Below, in pieces: positions 6,847-14,237 of a stretch of DNA of 21,477 nucleotides. Location of the stretch: contig DAIRVS010000069.1 of the NCBI GenBank assembly GCA_036802685.1, forward strand, positions 1 through 21,477. Direction: 5' to 3'. Made by a program: the position numbers and the translations under genes. The stretch's first letter is position 1. Each line of letters starts with the position of its first letter. The DNA is from HGW-17 sp938004375 (GTDB lineage: Bacteria > Myxococcota_A > Polyangia > HGW-17). The notes below the pieces were generated by a model, which worked only from the letters and a program-made list of their open reading frames with translations, made no database searches and was not told where the DNA came from.

Positions 6847-8298
6847 ATGCGGTTTCTCGGAATGCTGAGTTTTTGTGCCGTCCTGCTCATCCCCTCGTTC
6901 GCCAAGGCCCAGAACTGTTCGGTCCCCAAGGTGCTCATCGTGCTGGACAAATCCAGCTCCATGGTGCGCAACCAGGTGAACAACGAGACCCTGTGGCACT
7001 GGGCCACCCAAGCGCTCTCCCAGTTGGTCACCACCTTCGACGGGCGTATCGACTTCGGCCTGATGATGTTCCCCGCCCCTCCGGGACAGTGCACTGCCGG
7101 CCAGATCAACGTTGATGTCGGCGCCGGCTCGGCCACCGACATCATCTCCGCCCTCGGCGTCGCCCCCCCTTACTCGGGCAACTACACGCCGTCCCACCAG
7201 ACCCTGGATTTGGTGGCCTCCTACAGCCCGCTGCAGGACGCCTCCTCCCAGAACTTTGTGATCTTCATCTCCGACGGCTGGCAGTGGTGCGACCCCTATG
7301 ATCCAGCCACCCGCTTCCTGTCGGTGAACTCCGTCACCGCGCTGAAGAACCTGGGCATCAAGACCGCGGTGATCGGCTTCTACAACTCCGTCGACTATCT
7401 GGGCCTCAACCGCATGGCCGTCGAGGGCCAGATGCCCCGCACGGGCTGCGACACCACGGCCACCTTCGACGAGCTCCAGACCAACCCGAACTTGCGCTGC
7501 TACCAGCAGGCCGACAACTTCAGCGAACTGACCGCCGCCCTCAACGCCATCGCCACGACCATCACGGCCGAGGAGTGCAATGGCCTCGACGACAACTGCG
7601 ACGGCCAGATCGACGAGGGGCTTTTCCGCTCGTGCACCACTGCCTGCGGCACGGGCATCGAGCAGTGCGTCGCCGGCGCCTGGACCGGCTGCACCGCCCA
7701 GAGCGTGCGCGACGAGGTCTGCAACGACTTCGACGACGACTGTGACGGCGAGGTGGACGAGGGCTGCTCCTGCCAGCGCGGCGACACCCGCCCCTGCGGT
7801 CTGGACGTCGGCGCCTGCGAACTGGGTCAGCAGATCTGCGAACTGGGGATCTGGACCGAGTGCCGCGAGGCCGTGTGGCCGGTGGTTGAGACCTGCAACA
7901 ACGTCGACGACGACTGCGACGGCTTCACCGACAACGACCTGTACGAGCCCTGCTCCACCGCCTGCGGCAGCGGCGTGCGCATCTGCTCCACCGGCACCTG
8001 GGGCGACTGCACGGCCAAGAGCCCGACGGCCGAGACCTGCAACGCGGTCGACGACGACTGCAACGGCCAGATTGACGACGGCTCCAGCCTCTGCCCCGAC
8101 GGCGAGGCGTGCATTGAGGGTCAGTGCATCGCCGAGAACGACGATCCCGACGGCGGCACCGGTGATCCCAAGGGCACCGCGCCCGACGGCTGCTCCTGCA
8201 CCGCCGGCACCGCCCCCACGCCTGGTCGCGCGCTCCCGTTCGGCCTGCTGCTGGCCGCCGCCTTCCTGATGGCGCTGCGCCGCCGCGCCGCGAAATGA
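6847..8298 (+). CDS. Secreted VWA-domain protein with MopE-type motifs and MYXO-CTERM-like anchor
   Basis: A 483-residue surface protein. Signal peptide 1-21 (cleavage at AKA|QNC), then a von Willebrand A domain (about 24-235) with the metal-binding MIDAS motif D34-K-S36-S-S38 and VIFISDGWQW. Four Cys/Asp motifs of the MopE type follow, starting at C244, C292, C350 and C398 (form CNGLDDNCDGQIDEG), alternating with Cys-rich segments such as CTTACGTGIEQC. The C-terminus is tripartite: G-C449-S-C451, a hydrophobic helix (about 461-477) and RRRAAK. That matches the MYXO-CTERM signal, which in Myxococcota is processed for surface anchoring. The start is firm: AAGGAG 6 nt before ATG. MIDAS and the Asp-rich motifs suggest divalent-metal binding and adhesion, but the ligand is unknown. 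It has its own promoter and a structured leader; the Tat-exported phosphoesterase follows after 73 bp. Confidence 0.92.
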   Translation: MRFLGMLSFCAVLLIPSFAKAQNCSVPKVLIVLDKSSSMVRNQVNNETLWHWATQALSQLVTTFDGRIDFGLMMFPAPPGQCTAGQINVDVGAGSATDIISALGVAPPYSGNYTPSHQTLDLVASYSPLQDASSQNFVIFISDGWQWCDPYDPATRFLSVNSVTALKNLGIKTAVIGFYNSVDYLGLNRMAVEGQMPRTGCDTTATFDELQTNPNLRCYQQADNFSELTAALNAIATTITAEECNGLDDNCDGQIDEGLFRSCTTACGTGIEQCVAGAWTGCTAQSVRDEVCNDFDDDCDGEVDEGCSCQRGDTRPCGLDVGACELGQQICELGIWTECREAVWPVVETCNNVDDDCDGFTDNDLYEPCSTACGSGVRICSTGTWGDCTAKSPTAETCNAVDDDCNGQIDDGSSLCPDGEACIEGQCIAENDDPDGGTGDPKGTAPDGCSCTAGTAPTPGRALPFGLLLAAAFLMALRRRAAK

Positions 8299-8371
8299 AC
8301 CGCGCCCGCCTCTTGCGCGCGCCGTCCCCCAACCGTTCACCCTTTCCCTCACAATTGACGCAAGGTGTCAG

Positions 8372-10150
8372 ATGACCAAGGAAGACCGCCTCTTCGAGAT
8401 GAACCGCCGCCAGTTCCTGCTCGCGTCGGGCGCCGCCGTCTCCACGGCCTGGGTGTTGGGCGCCTGTGATTCGGAGAACCCTCACGGGAACAACGGCAAC
8501 AACGTGAACAACCTCCCGGACGCGGACGTGGACGGGGACACCGGCGATCTGGTCGACGCGGACGCCGACGCCGACGCCGACGCCGAGGTCCCGCTGCCCC
8601 GGCCGATCACGACCGTGCGCGAGACCATCGTGGGCCAGCTCGAGGCCCTGCCGCACTTCGAGGATCTGCGCAGCCTGTTCGGAGTCACCCGAAAGGGCCC
8701 CGGCGAGCCGCACATCGAGCGGGACGACCTGGGGGCCGCCGCCGCCGCCACGGGGCAGGCCGCGGTGCTGTCGTCCCTGGCGTACTTCGCGCACATGACC
8801 GACATCCACATCGTCGACGAGGAGAGCCCGGCGCGCTCGATCCACAGCCCCATCGCCTCCGCCTCGGCCTGGCGTCCCCACGAGCCCTGGAGCGTGCACA
8901 ACCTGAACGCGGTGATCACCACCATCAACGCCTTCGCCGAGGTCCGCCCCCACGACTTCATCGTGTTCTCAGGGGATCTCACCGACAACAAGCACTTCGT
9001 CGAGCTGGACTGGTTCCTGCGCGTGATGGAGGGGCTCCCCATCGATCCGGACACGGGCTCGGACCAGGATCCGCTGCCCTCGGGTCAGCCGGATCCCCAC
9101 GATCCGTTCACCGGCGTGGGCCTGCACCCGGCCGTGAAGTGGTACTGCGTGCAGGGGAACCACGACCTGCTGGTGCTGGGCAACTTCGACACCATGTCCT
9201 TCGCGGTGGCCGATCCCACCGGCAGCTCGGCCACCGTTCTGATCTCGGACTCGGTCGTGCCCACCTGCTTCGACGACCCCGTCTGCGTGGGCGGCTTCTG
9301 CTATTCCGAGACGCCCGCGCGCTGCCACATCCCGTTCTCGGACGATTACTACACCACGCGCAGCCTGGTGGCGGATCCCGACCGGCGCTTCATCGACCGC
9401 GTCGAGTGGATCCAGATGGTCATGGGCGCGACCCGCAACGGCCCGCCGGGCCACGGCTTCAACAACGACAACGTGGTCGAGGGGCGCAGTTACTGGGTCG
9501 ACCCCGAGCCCGTCCCCGGGCTGCCGGTGGCCCTCGTCGGCCTGGACACCAGCTCGGCCGGCGGTGTCGCGGCCTCGGCCGACGGGTACATGCCCCAGGC
9601 CGAGCTCGACTGGCTGCAGGAGACCCTGGACGACCTGGTGGCCGCCGACAAGTTGGTCGTCATCATCAGCCATCACTGCGCCCGGGACGTGGGGGACAAG
9701 GCCGCCACGCTCGTCGCCATGCTCAACGCGTGCCCCAACGTCGTGCTGCACATCACCGGCCACCACCACACCCACGAGGTCTACCCGCACCCCGCGCCCT
9801 CCGGCCAGGAGCCCTGGCACGGCTACTGGGAGGTCCAGAACTGCGGGCTCCTGGACTGGCCCCAGCAGATGCGCTTCTGGGAGCTCGTCGACCGGGGCGA
9901 CGGCACCGGCGTGATCTACGCCACCATCGTCGACAGCGTGCAGCCCGAGGGCTCGGTGGTGGCAGGCTGCCGTTTCTACGCCCTAGCGGACGTCCAGGAG
10001 GGTCGCAGCGACGACGGCGAGGGCCCCGGCCTCCCCGAGGCCCGAAATGTGGCGTTGCGCATCGCCTGGCCGCCGGCTATGATACCGGTGCTCGCCGCGC
10101 TGCCGAAGCGCGACGTGGAGACCCTGCACTTCTACGACGAAGGCAGATAG
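8372..10150 (+). CDS. Tat-exported lipoprotein metallophosphoesterase
   Basis: A 592-residue calcineurin-like phosphoesterase. The twin-arginine signal R12-R-Q-F-L-L ends in lipobox L29-G-A-C32, so it should be folded in the cytoplasm, exported by Tat and lipidated. A low-complexity linker follows (GNNGNNVNN, then five Asp-Ala pairs at 62-71). All five metal-ligand motifs are present: D144-I-H146, G-D202-L, G-N263-H264-D, H434-H435 in IISHHC, and G-H464-H-H466-T-H468. The catalytic domain therefore looks intact. It resembles large Tat-signal metallophosphoesterases (TIGR03768-like, from memory), whose substrate I cannot give. Start at ATG 8372 is preceded by AAGG at 8362-8365; ATG 8399, nearer the RR motif, lacks a clear ribosome site. 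A response regulator gene starts 9 bp after its stop. Confidence 0.92.
   Translation: MTKEDRLFEMNRRQFLLASGAAVSTAWVLGACDSENPHGNNGNNVNNLPDADVDGDTGDLVDADADADADAEVPLPRPITTVRETIVGQLEALPHFEDLRSLFGVTRKGPGEPHIERDDLGAAAAATGQAAVLSSLAYFAHMTDIHIVDEESPARSIHSPIASASAWRPHEPWSVHNLNAVITTINAFAEVRPHDFIVFSGDLTDNKHFVELDWFLRVMEGLPIDPDTGSDQDPLPSGQPDPHDPFTGVGLHPAVKWYCVQGNHDLLVLGNFDTMSFAVADPTGSSATVLISDSVVPTCFDDPVCVGGFCYSETPARCHIPFSDDYYTTRSLVADPDRRFIDRVEWIQMVMGATRNGPPGHGFNNDNVVEGRSYWVDPEPVPGLPVALVGLDTSSAGGVAASADGYMPQAELDWLQETLDDLVAADKLVVIISHHCARDVGDKAATLVAMLNACPNVVLHITGHHHTHEVYPHPAPSGQEPWHGYWEVQNCGLLDWPQQMRFWELVDRGDGTGVIYATIVDSVQPEGSVVAGCRFYALADVQEGRSDDGEGPGLPEARNVALRIAWPPAMIPVLAALPKRDVETLHFYDEGR
8555..8584 (+). repeat. 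Hexanucleotide repeat (GACGCS)5 in the phosphoesterase linker
   Basis: Five tandem 6-bp units encode Asp-Ala x5 (residues 62-71) between the lipobox and the catalytic domain. Copy number could vary by slippage without breaking the frame, changing only the linker length. Confidence 0.8.
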
Positions 10151-10159
10151 CGAGGCCCC

Positions 10160-10882
10160 TTGTCCGACACCCCCGAACCGGTCACCGTGCTCCTCGTCGA
10201 GGACGAGCCCGAGATCCGCCGCCAGCAGGAGCGTCTGCTGCGCCGCGCCGAGGGCATCGTCCTGCTGGATACGGCGGCCACCGGCCTCGAGGCCGTCGAG
10301 AAGGCCTGCGCGCTCGCCCCCCGGGTCGTGCTGCTCGATCTGGGCCTGCCCGACATCGACGGCATCGAGGTCACCGCCCGCGTGAAGGCCCGCGCGCCCC
10401 AGATCGAGATCCTCATCTTCACGATTTTCGACGAGGAGGACCGCGTCATGGCCGCCATCGCCGCGGGCGCCTCGGGGTACATCCTCAAGGGCATCTCGGC
10501 CGCCCGCATGGTCGAGGCCGGCTACGAGGTCGCCGCCGGCGGCAGCGTCATCCAGCCGCACCTGGCGCGCCACCTGCTGCGCCGCTTCCGCGCCCGGCAG
10601 GCCTCCGAGACCGCCGAGCCCGTGCCCCGGGAACCCGCGCGTCCGTCCCAGCCCCAGCTCCCGGTGGTGGGCGAGGAGCCCCACAACCTTACCCCGCGGG
10701 AGCAGGAGATCCTGCTCACCATCGCCAAGGGCTTCTCGAACCGCGAGGTCGCCGAGCTGCTCCACGTGAGCATGGCCACCGTGCGCACCCACCTCGAGCA
10801 CATCTACGTGAAGCTCGAGGTCACCAACCGCACCGAGGCCGTTACCGAGGGGTACAAGAAGGGCATCATCCCGCTGGACTGA
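10160..10882 (+). CDS. NarL/FixJ-family response regulator
   Basis: A 240-residue DNA-binding response regulator. The receiver domain (about 5-122) has the acidic cluster LLVEDEPE, phospho-acceptor D60 in VVLLDLGLPDIDG, T88 in LIFTIFDEED and K110 in YILKGIS. A Pro/Arg/Glu-rich linker (about 140-172) leads to a LuxR-type helix-turn-helix (about 176-235: NLTPREQEILLTIAKGFSNREVAELL and TVRTHLEHIYVKL). The likely start is TTG at 10160 with GAGG 4 nt upstream; the next in-frame starts would cut into the first strand of the receiver. It begins 9 bp after the phosphoesterase stop and is probably cotranscribed. No cognate histidine kinase lies beside it; the kinase at 279-2966 is hybrid and distant, and a link between the two is only a guess. 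Confidence 0.92.
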   Translation: MSDTPEPVTVLLVEDEPEIRRQQERLLRRAEGIVLLDTAATGLEAVEKACALAPRVVLLDLGLPDIDGIEVTARVKARAPQIEILIFTIFDEEDRVMAAIAAGASGYILKGISAARMVEAGYEVAAGGSVIQPHLARHLLRRFRARQASETAEPVPREPARPSQPQLPVVGEEPHNLTPREQEILLTIAKGFSNREVAELLHVSMATVRTHLEHIYVKLEVTNRTEAVTEGYKKGIIPLD

Positions 10883-10892
10883 CCCTCCCCTT

Positions 10893-10918
10893 CCAATCGA
10901 AATCGAAATCGAAATCGG
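10893..10918. repeat. 26-bp (GATTTC)n microrepeat, copy 2 (inverted)
   Basis: CCAATC followed by three GAAATC units and GG when units are phased from 10893; this is the exact reverse complement of 6626-6651. It begins 10 bp after the response regulator stop codon. The two copies bracket the VWA, phosphoesterase and regulator genes. Confidence 0.95.
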
Positions 10919-10955
10919 ACTCGCGATCGAATCCTCCGGGGACGACGATTTCAGC

Positions 10956-10984
10956 TTGACATCCCGCGCGGGCATCTGTAAAAC
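10956..10984 (+). promoter_or_regulatory. Promoter of the tRNA cluster
   Basis: Perfect TTGACA (10956-10961), 17 bp, TAAAAC (10979-10984), about 85 bp before the first tRNA. The ten bases ending in TTGAC (TCAGCTTGAC) are identical to those at the VWA promoter. Apart from this and the microrepeat, 10883-11070 shows no gene. Confidence 0.6.
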
Positions 10985-11070
10985 ATCATTCGCTCGCGGG
11001 GAGCCGCCCTGTCGAACCGGTCCCGGCCGGAGAGATTCGGGTCCCGGCGTAGCCGCTGGATTCCACTCTT

Positions 11071-11156
11071 GGAGGAGTGGCCGAGCGGTCGAAGGCGGCG
11101 GTCTTGAAAACCGTTGTGCGAAAGCACCGGGGGTTCGAATCCCTTCTCCTCCGCCA
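11071..11156 (+). tRNA. tRNA-Ser (anticodon UGA)
   Basis: Acceptor GGAGGAG pairs with CTCCTCC; anticodon loop CTTGAAA with TGA at 11105-11107; long variable arm typical of serine tRNA; T-arm GGGTTCGAATCCC. Discriminator G, and the 3' CCA is encoded (11154-11156). Reads UCA and related UCN codons. Confidence 0.97.
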
Positions 11157-11193
11157 ATAGCTCTTGTTCGCCGTGGCAAGGGCCGTGCACTTT

Positions 11194-11281
11194 GGAGAGT
11201 TGACCGAGAGGCCGAAGGTGCACGCCTGCTAAGCGTGTGTACTCCAAAAGGGTACCGAGGGTTCGAATCCCTCACTCTCCG
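11194..11281 (+). tRNA. tRNA-Ser (anticodon GCU)
   Basis: Acceptor GGAGAGT pairs with ACTCTCC; anticodon stem CACGC/GCGTG, loop CTGCTAA with GCT at 11228-11230; long variable arm; T-arm GGGTTCGAATCCC. Discriminator G at 11281 is followed by CTG, so the CCA end is not encoded, unlike in its two neighbours. Reads AGC/AGU. It lies 37 bp after tRNA-Ser(UGA). Confidence 0.96.
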
Positions 11282-11298
11282 CTGGTCTTTTACAATTT

Positions 11299-11375
<77 letters not shown>

Positions 11376-11387
11376 ATCCCCACGCAC

Positions 11388-12260
11388 ATGTCACTCGATA
11401 TTCTCTTCGCGATTCTGGGCTCCCTGCGGGTGCGCCAGTGGGCGAAGAACGTCTTTGTGCTGGCGCCCCTGGTGTTCGCGCACCAGTTGTTCGGCGACCG
11501 GGTCGCCGCCGCCCTCGTGATGGCGCTGGGTTTCTGCCTGGCGTCCTCGGCCGTCTACCTGTTCAACGACCTGCGCGACCGCCACCTGGACCGCCTGCAC
11601 CCCGTCAAGCGGTTGCGCCCCATCGCCGCCGGGCGCCTGAGACCGGCCGCCGCCGCGGGCGCGATCGTCACGCTGGCCGCCGCCGCCCTGGTCCTGGCGT
11701 TCGTCTCCGGCGGTGTCCCGGGGTTGGGTTTTCTGGCCGCCTATCTCGCGCTCAACACCGCCTACTCCTGGCGCCTGAAGGCCGTCGCCTACCTCGACGT
11801 GGCCTGCATCGCCGCCGGATTTCTATTACGGGTTTTCGCCGGCGCCGCGGCCGTCGAGGTCCCCGTCTCGGTGTGGATCCAGGTGAACACCCTGCTTCTG
11901 GCCGCCTTTCTGGGTTTCGGCAAGCGCTTCCATGAGCTCTCCTGGGTCGACGACGGCCACAGTGCCCTCCGTCCGGCTCTGGGTGGTTATCGCCGGCGCA
12001 CCCTGGACGCCCTGCTGCTGGTCTTCCAGGTGCTGATCCCGCTGGCCTTTTTAGCCTACACCCTCGACCCCGTCTCGGCCCGCCACCACCGCCTGATCTT
12101 CACCGTGCCGCTTTTGACCTTCGCGCTCTACCGCTTCCACCGCCTCTCCGCCGAGCCCGGCGGCTGGCACTCGCCTACCGACCGCATGCTCCACGATCCC
12201 TGGTTCCTGGCGGCCGCCGGCGGCTGGACCGCCGCCACCCTGTGGTTGCTCTACGGCTGA
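11388..12260 (+). CDS. UbiA-family decaprenyl-phosphate phosphoribosyltransferase-like enzyme
   Basis: A 290-residue polytopic inner-membrane protein with about eight to nine hydrophobic helices. It carries the first UbiA Asp motif N60-D61-LR-D64-RHL-D68 and continues HPVKRLRPIAAGRL. LRVRQWAKNVFVLAPL at the N-terminus, YSWRLKAVAYLDVACIAAGFLLR and FGKRFHEL fit the subgroup that moves phosphoribose from PRPP to a polyprenyl phosphate (Rv3806c-like) better than quinone or heme O prenyltransferases. In mycobacteria this feeds decaprenylphosphoryl-arabinose; the partner epimerase genes are not here, so the product in this organism is inferred. The ATG at 11388 has no Shine-Dalgarno sequence and lies 12 nt after the tRNA-Arg CCA. 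Longer in-frame readings would run into the tRNA. It is probably transcribed from the tRNA promoter. Confidence 0.85.
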   Translation: MSLDILFAILGSLRVRQWAKNVFVLAPLVFAHQLFGDRVAAALVMALGFCLASSAVYLFNDLRDRHLDRLHPVKRLRPIAAGRLRPAAAAGAIVTLAAAALVLAFVSGGVPGLGFLAAYLALNTAYSWRLKAVAYLDVACIAAGFLLRVFAGAAAVEVPVSVWIQVNTLLLAAFLGFGKRFHELSWVDDGHSALRPALGGYRRRTLDALLLVFQVLIPLAFLAYTLDPVSARHHRLIFTVPLLTFALYRFHRLSAEPGGWHSPTDRMLHDPWFLAAAGGWTAATLWLLYG

Positions 12261-12264
12261 CGCC

Positions 12265-12325
12265 GTCGCCTCGCTCCTTCGGGAGTGCGCAAGCTCTGCT
12301 TGCGCGTTGTTTGGACTGCGGCGAC
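12265..12325 (+). terminator. Branched hairpin structure after the UbiA-family gene
   Basis: GTCGCC (12265-12270) can pair with GGCGAC (12320-12325), enclosing two adjacent hairpins: CGCTCC-TTCG-GGAGTG (12272-12287, UUCG tetraloop) and GCGCAAGC-TCT-GCTTGCGC (12287-12305, 8 perfect pairs), the latter followed by GTTGTTT. The second hairpin could be an intrinsic terminator with a weak U-tract. The three helices as a set could be a stable 3' RNA. The rest of 12261-12491 shows only an AT-rich promoter-like segment. Confidence 0.5.
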
Positions 12326-12426
12326 CTGCCAGTCGAAGACGACCGGGCGCCGCAAGGTCTTTCCTACTGAGGGGCAGAGGATGCTTCTGTATTTTGGTGA
12401 TTGACAAAAAACTTAAAGATGCTACC

Positions 12427-12435
12427 TGCTTTAAT
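12427..12435 (+). promoter_or_regulatory. Possible extended -10 promoter of the Cys-rich lipoprotein gene
   Basis: TGCTTTAAT (12427-12435) is an extended -10 box (TGn plus TTTAAT) in an AT-rich island. A perfect TTGACA at 12401-12406 is nearby but 23 bp away, too far for a normal pair; with a 16-bp spacer it would pair with TACCTG (12423-12428). The active arrangement is uncertain. Confidence 0.35.
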
Positions 12436-12491
12436 GGACAATGTCTCAAATCCTATGCTTGGCGCATGGGGCATACATGAAGGAGAGCATC

Positions 12492-14222
12492 ATGAGGAAC
12501 TCGGTACTTGCCATGTGGTTGATGACCTTGCCCGTGGTTTTCGGCCTGGGGGGGGCCTGCGACGACGGCGGTGGCGATGAGGCCGTGTGCGGTGATGCCC
12601 TGCGGGAGGCCGGGGAGGCGTGCGACGGTCCGGATCTCGCCGATGCCACTTGCGTGGACCGCGGTTTCGCTTCGGGGACGCTGGCCTGCGCTCCCGATTG
12701 CACGTTCGACACGTCCGGCTGCAGCCACACGGTCTGCGGCGATGGGACCGTCGACGAGGGCGAGGACTGCGAACCCGATATGGCGCCCGGCGTGACGTGC
12801 GCGGAGCTGGGATTCGTGACGGGCGCGATCGTCTGCGCCGCCGACTGCACGTTCGACACGTCTGGCTGCGCGGTGCGGTTGACCTGTGGTGACGGCGAGG
12901 TCGACGGCTGGGAGGATTGCGAGGGGAACGAACCTGCAGGCGACACGTGTGAGTCGCTGGGGTTCGCCTCGGGGAGCCTCGCGTGCACCGACGCCTGCCT
13001 GTTGGACACCATCGGCTGCGTGAGCGAGAGCCTCTGCGGGAACGGGGTCGTCGATCCGGGGGAGTTCTGCGACGGCGCCGCCCCGGAGGGCGAGACCTGC
13101 GAGACCATCGGTTACCCGGATGGCGGCCAATTGGCCTGCGCCGCCGACTGTACACCGGACGTCGGAGGGTGCGACACCGACTGTTGGGAGACGCCCACCT
13201 GGCAGCAGTGCGATCCAGCCACCAGCATTTGCTGCGCCGAGGAGAACCGCAAGGTCGGCTGCATCCGCGTCGGATCCTGGGGAGACCTCTGCGTGCCGAC
13301 CTGCGAGGAGGCGTTCGAGTGCGGTCTGAATGCGGAATGCGTGCATCTGGCTGGAAACGACACGGGCTTCTGTTTCTCCACCCCCGCGTGCATCTCACCC
13401 TACGGGACGTGCACCGCGTTCGACGGCTCTCTGGGGAGCTGCGTTCCCGCCGGCATGGCCCTGGAAGGCGCGAGCATGTGCGGCGTCAACGGTCACCGGC
13501 GGCAGGGGCAGTCCTGCGATCCTCTGATCCGCGCCGGCCAACTCGTCTATGATTTGAACGAGCTTTGTCATGGAGGGCAGTGCGTCGCCGACCCGGCGGC
13601 GCCAGCCGCGGGCACGTGCCTGAACTACTGCGACGCAGCCCGGATCTTCGCCGGGATCATCGAGGACACCTGCCCTGATCACACGAACTGCCTGAACCAG
13701 TCCGAAATCATCCAGGACGACTACATGTATCAGCGCGGTTACCGCATCGCCGATTACGGGCTGTGTTACCCGATGGCGACCGGGGTCGACCCGGTGATCA
13801 CCGAGGCTCACCTCGCCTGTCATCTGATCACCGGTCTTCAGACGCGCGCCGGGCTGCCCTGCCCGGAGGGAACAGCCTGCCTGCCCTTCAAGGACGGCAG
13901 CCTGCAGGGGGTGTGTCGACCGGTCCCAGCGACCCCCAAGTCGCCCGGTGAGACCTGCGATCCGCTGTCCCAGATCACCGAATGCGACGCCGACTCGGCC
14001 TGCGTCACCTCGGACCCCTTCCAAGGGGCCACACCCATGGCCTGCCGCCGCTTCTGCGACGCCTCCGTGTTCGAAGACAACGAGCGCTGTGCAGAGCTGC
14101 CCGGCGGCCCCTACGTCTGCCTCACCACCTCGCGCTTCTACACGTTTAATCATGAGCTGCCGACCTCGTACGGCACCGAGACGAGACCATCTCCCCTGGG
14201 CTTCTGTGTCCCCTCGCGCTGA
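12492..14222 (+). CDS. Cysteine-rich lipoprotein with four Myxococcus-type disulfide repeats
   Basis: A 576-residue exported protein of unknown function. The signal peptide (1-22) ends L19-G-G-A-C23, a relaxed lipobox with Gly at -3, so lipidation is likely but not certain. Four tandem repeats of about 45 residues follow, C33-C77, C82-C126, C132-C176 and C182-C227, of the form CGDGxVDxGExC..G.TC..LGFxxGxLxCxxDCTFDTSGC, which fits the Myxococcus cysteine-rich repeat (TIGR02232-like). The remaining 350 residues keep many cysteines (ICCAEENRKVGC, CLNYCDAARIF, CRRFCDASVF) and should also be disulfide-bonded; I recognise no enzyme domain. I chose ATG 12492 because AAGGAG lies 6 nt upstream; in-frame ATGs at 12441 and 12477 lack that site. 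The gene converges on the TonB receptor gene with only 15 bp between stops. Confidence 0.88.
   Translation: MRNSVLAMWLMTLPVVFGLGGACDDGGGDEAVCGDALREAGEACDGPDLADATCVDRGFASGTLACAPDCTFDTSGCSHTVCGDGTVDEGEDCEPDMAPGVTCAELGFVTGAIVCAADCTFDTSGCAVRLTCGDGEVDGWEDCEGNEPAGDTCESLGFASGSLACTDACLLDTIGCVSESLCGNGVVDPGEFCDGAAPEGETCETIGYPDGGQLACAADCTPDVGGCDTDCWETPTWQQCDPATSICCAEENRKVGCIRVGSWGDLCVPTCEEAFECGLNAECVHLAGNDTGFCFSTPACISPYGTCTAFDGSLGSCVPAGMALEGASMCGVNGHRRQGQSCDPLIRAGQLVYDLNELCHGGQCVADPAAPAAGTCLNYCDAARIFAGIIEDTCPDHTNCLNQSEIIQDDYMYQRGYRIADYGLCYPMATGVDPVITEAHLACHLITGLQTRAGLPCPEGTACLPFKDGSLQGVCRPVPATPKSPGETCDPLSQITECDADSACVTSDPFQGATPMACRRFCDASVFEDNERCAELPGGPYVCLTTSRFYTFNHELPTSYGTETRPSPLGFCVPSR
12588..13172 (+). 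repeat. Four tandem Cys-rich repeat units within the lipoprotein gene
   Basis: Four degenerate coding units of about 135-138 bp, separated by 12-15-bp linkers, encode the disulfide repeats. Parts of units 1 and 2 are nearly identical in DNA around the segment encoding DCTFDTSGC (12696-12722 and 12843-12869), which suggests a recent duplication or conversion. Confidence 0.75.
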
Positions 14223-14237
14223 ACTTGAACGGCGGCG

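Noticed and set aside
6139..8352. Long minus-strand open frame (737 codons) across the desulfurase and VWA genes
   Set aside because: It runs through two well-identified genes and the intergenic promoter region; its translation is Gly/Ala/Val-rich with no domain.
8299..8371. Promoter or terminator between the VWA and phosphoesterase genes
   Set aside because: GCGC-rich sequence and an ATTGACG occur, but no hairpin with a U-tract and no -10 at a fitting distance, so cotranscription is the simpler reading.
6626..10918. Insertion sequence or transposon with terminal inverted repeats
   Set aside because: No transposase or recombinase lies between the copies, I saw no target-site duplication, and the element is a simple (GATTTC)n tract. 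The arrangement is kept as a finding without calling it a mobile element.
12441..12491. Earlier start codons of the Cys-rich lipoprotein gene (12441, 12477)
   Set aside because: They lack a spaced ribosome site and add a polar extension before the signal peptide; AAGGAG is placed exactly for ATG 12492.
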